The translations under genes were made by a program, and so were the position numbers. 64,000 bases of DNA. Origin: Warburgia ugandensis. Its lineage: Eukaryota > Streptophyta > Magnoliopsida > Canellales > Canellaceae. The notes beneath the pieces were generated by a model. The model did not search any database and had not been told where the DNA came from. It saw nothing but the letters and a program-made list of their open reading frames with translations. The stretch covers positions 54,629,217 to 54,693,216 of the forward strand of contig CP141139.1 in assembly GCA_035236585.1 (NCBI GenBank), given 5' to 3'. Positions 61,834 through 64,000 of the stretch are shown in pieces; within the stretch, counting starts at the first letter, position 1, and the number at the start of each line of letters is the position of its first letter.

Positions 61834-63301
61834 CATACCCAACTAGGTCCTAAGTAAAATATACAAAAAATTATTTTACAAAATGAAATAATAGGTGCCA
61901 CTTTCTTAAGTACTCACGGTTGCATTTAGCACATGCAACAAGCCCTTGAACCCCTATGTTACCCCTAGTGGACAAGTTATGCCTTGTGAGGAGAAAAATT
62001 CTCTAAGGTTGAGTTCCTTATTTTATCTTAGAGAATCTTCCTTCATTAGAACTCTATTAAATTTTCACAACTTAATAGAGACAACTAACAATTCCATAAA
62101 TTATCCACATACTAAAGACATTTCATTCAGCTATCTCTCAAAATGCATGTGTGTCTACAACCACATAAGTCATGAATTCTAATGGGATATGCTTAAATTT
62201 CATAGGAAATATGTCTTGACCTCAAATCCTCACAAGTATACTCTCAGAAATGAAGCTCTTAAATAAGGGTTTAAATATATTTCTCTAATTATGTAACCGA
62301 ATCCAACAAGGCTAATGGTTCACATAAATTTTTAAGTGCTAAAGAGATAAAGGAAGGTGATCTTTATGATGGATGTTATCACCAAGAATAGTAGTGGTAG
62401 TTTATCTTAATTCCTTCTTTTTATACCCTCTTTAAGGCTATGTTCCACCTAATATCCATAGGTCTTTAACTAGGATGAAACATAAGCCTGGAAATGGTTC
62501 AAAAAAGAAGGGTATAAGGATTTCAAAGGTTCAAAATTGAGTAGAGGTCTTCTTTTTTACTATTGGACAATTCTGTTTTTTTACTTTGTTGCATTGAATT
62601 TCCTTTGTATTTTTATCTTTTAGTTTTTCTCTTCTTTTTTTATATTTGTTTTTTTTTCAAATTTCTTTCTTTTTCTTTTGGTTCTTTAAAAGAAAGACTT
62701 CTTGTGGTTTTCTCTTCTTTGAATTTTTGTCTTCTTTTGAACTTGTCTACTAACTTTGGTCATTCTGAACAAGAGTGATGGTTATTTATTTTTCTGACTT
62801 GTTCTAGGTTAAGGTGAATGGGGTTAAGAAAGAATGGCCTATATCATTCCCTTGGTTTCCTAAAGCCTACCAGATTCAATAAACTTTCTAGAAAGGAAAT
62901 TATTACTCCTATTTATTCTTTATAGATAACCAAAACAAAGATAACATGATCACTAAATTATACATGTTGAAGAAATTGTGAAATTACTTATAATTCTCTT
63001 GAAAGAAAATAGTCTCTAAGGCTTACTGGGTTATAGGTCTCCACTAATTTTCCTTAGGGTCTTTAAGTCATATCTCTCTATAGTCTTGACGATATGGTGT
63101 ATGCAAATACTTTTCAAGAATTAACATTCATAAAATACTTTGACATATAAATAATATTCAAAACTAGCCATATACCCATTAAGAGGTGCAAATAATAGAA
63201 TTACTAAATTCTAAACATCCAGTTCTTGTCACAGTAAGGAAACTCTACAAAAAAAGCCCCAAGAAGAAAAAACTAAATATGTCATGCATGTCTATAACCC
63301 C
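61834..63301 (-). mobile_element. A3 polypurine tract and 3' spacer
   Basis: Aligned with the A1 spacer (17,504-18,398) and the A2 spacer (55,700-56,150). The minus-strand 'ggacctagttgggtatg' before the LTR is a decayed form of the Athila tract. A pyrimidine-rich stretch lies at 62,560-62,740. ORFs 61,946-62,182 and 62,563-62,778 are spacer sequence. The A3 coding region is not in the window. Confidence 0.65.
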
Positions 63302-64000
63302 TAATAGTTATTTAATTTTTCTTAAAAACTACCCAATTAATATACATGTTTACAACTTATAGGGTTAAATTAGAGTTTTTAGACCAAAATTCATAACAGA
63401 TGCATTTTTGACCTGATAACCCAAAAGTTTGTTATTTTTGTAAGTCTAGAAGCTAGTCCAAGGTAAGTATGTGATTAATTATTTTTTTAGTATTTAATTA
63501 GCAATTTTTACTTTTTTGTAGGAAGTAAGATGGTGATCCAATGGCAGAAATCGATACGAATGAAATTAAAGATCAAGTCAAAGCCTCAAAATCATCACTT
63601 CAACATAAGCCAAAGGCGAAGATCATCTTGTGGACCAGTAATGGATATGATTAAATGTGCTAAAGATGGCCAAAGTGGGCTCATGAAGTAAGCCATGCAT
63701 TCCCACCACCTTTGCATAGAATTCACTTTAGCCACCATAGCCATATATGACATGAAAGAAGGTGGAAATCTAAGGAATTCAAGCCAAATCATACAAAACA
63801 CTCAAGCTAAGGGTTGAAGCAAGAAAACAAGCCAAAAAAGCTTCCTAAGCCAGCCATGAAGCTTAGCCAATGGAGCCTTCAAAGTGAGCCATCTAAGCCA
63901 TCAAGCTAAGCTAAATGGAAGGCTAGGATTGGAGGAGAATCAATAGAGTTATCCATGAGTTATTTTAAAGATAATTAAGAAAAAATCTATTAAAATAAGA
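63302..64000 (+). mobile_element. Athila LTR in opposite orientation, cut by window end
   Basis: From 'taatagttatttaattt' (a decayed TGATAAGTGTTTAAT start) it aligns with the reverse complement of 51,400-51,856: 'acccaattaatatacatg', 'gataacccaaaagtttgtta', 'gtaaga tggtgatccaatgg'. This is a plus-strand start of an Athila LTR, inverted relative to A1-A3. The minus-strand ORF at 63,595-63,801 is spurious. Confidence 0.7.

Noticed and set aside
62563..62778. 71-codon Phe/Leu-rich ORF
   Set aside because: A pyrimidine-rich tract of the Athila 3' spacer, also present near 18,300 without the frame.

Overview
The window looks like heterochromatic or intergenic DNA from a seed plant with a repeat-rich genome. 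It is strongly AT-rich. Long LTR retrotransposons of plant-specific lineages (Athila and Tekay/Del-like Ty3-gypsy) account for nearly all of it. I found no intact host gene, tRNA, rRNA, CRISPR array or bacterial-type operon. I cannot name the species from the sequence.

Main architecture: a minus-strand Athila-type element (here 'A1') spans about 11.5-51.1 kb and has been blown apart by later insertions. Read right to left on the minus strand it has: 5' LTR (51,123 to 38,030, interrupted), a degenerate tRNA-Asp-like primer site, gag with a zinc knuckle, protease, reverse transcriptase, RNase H, a partial integrase, polypurine tract, and 3' LTR (17,503 to 11,483, interrupted). Its RT is split by a complete plus-strand element 'Y1' (22,701-33,962) with perfect 5-bp target duplications (TCCAC). 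The 3' LTR of Y1 is split in turn by an inverted solo LTR of the same family (29,384-32,065) with a perfect CCCGG duplication. The A1 5' LTR is interrupted by a Tekay/Del-like chromovirus 'W' (41,140-50,645). W still shows gag, protease, RT, RNase H, integrase and chromodomain, but it is killed by stops and catalytic-residue changes that are mostly C-to-T or G-to-A. The A1 3' LTR is interrupted by a plus-strand LTR 'Q' carrying minisatellites, and a truncated minus-strand LTR 'Z1' sits at 18.4-21.5 kb.

Left flank (1-11.5 kb): two adjacent long LTR copies of the W family lie in direct tandem, followed by a deleted plus-strand element 'V'. V keeps LTR, primer site, a scrap of protease and RT, and LTR; the pol/LTR junction has been tandemly duplicated. 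Right flank (51.1-64 kb): an Athila LTR fragment, a second Z-type LTR (Z2), an internally deleted Athila element 'A2' with one LTR flanked on both sides by internal sequence, and an inverted Athila LTR running off the end.

Family letters are local labels. Pol domains were assigned by hand translation and motif recognition, and boundaries from TG...CA termini, primer sites, target duplications and comparison between copies in the window. I did not see a new biological system. The most interesting points are the nesting, the non-autonomous Y1 family, the deamination-type decay of W, several conserved or perfect hairpins in LTRs, and the rearranged LTR structures.
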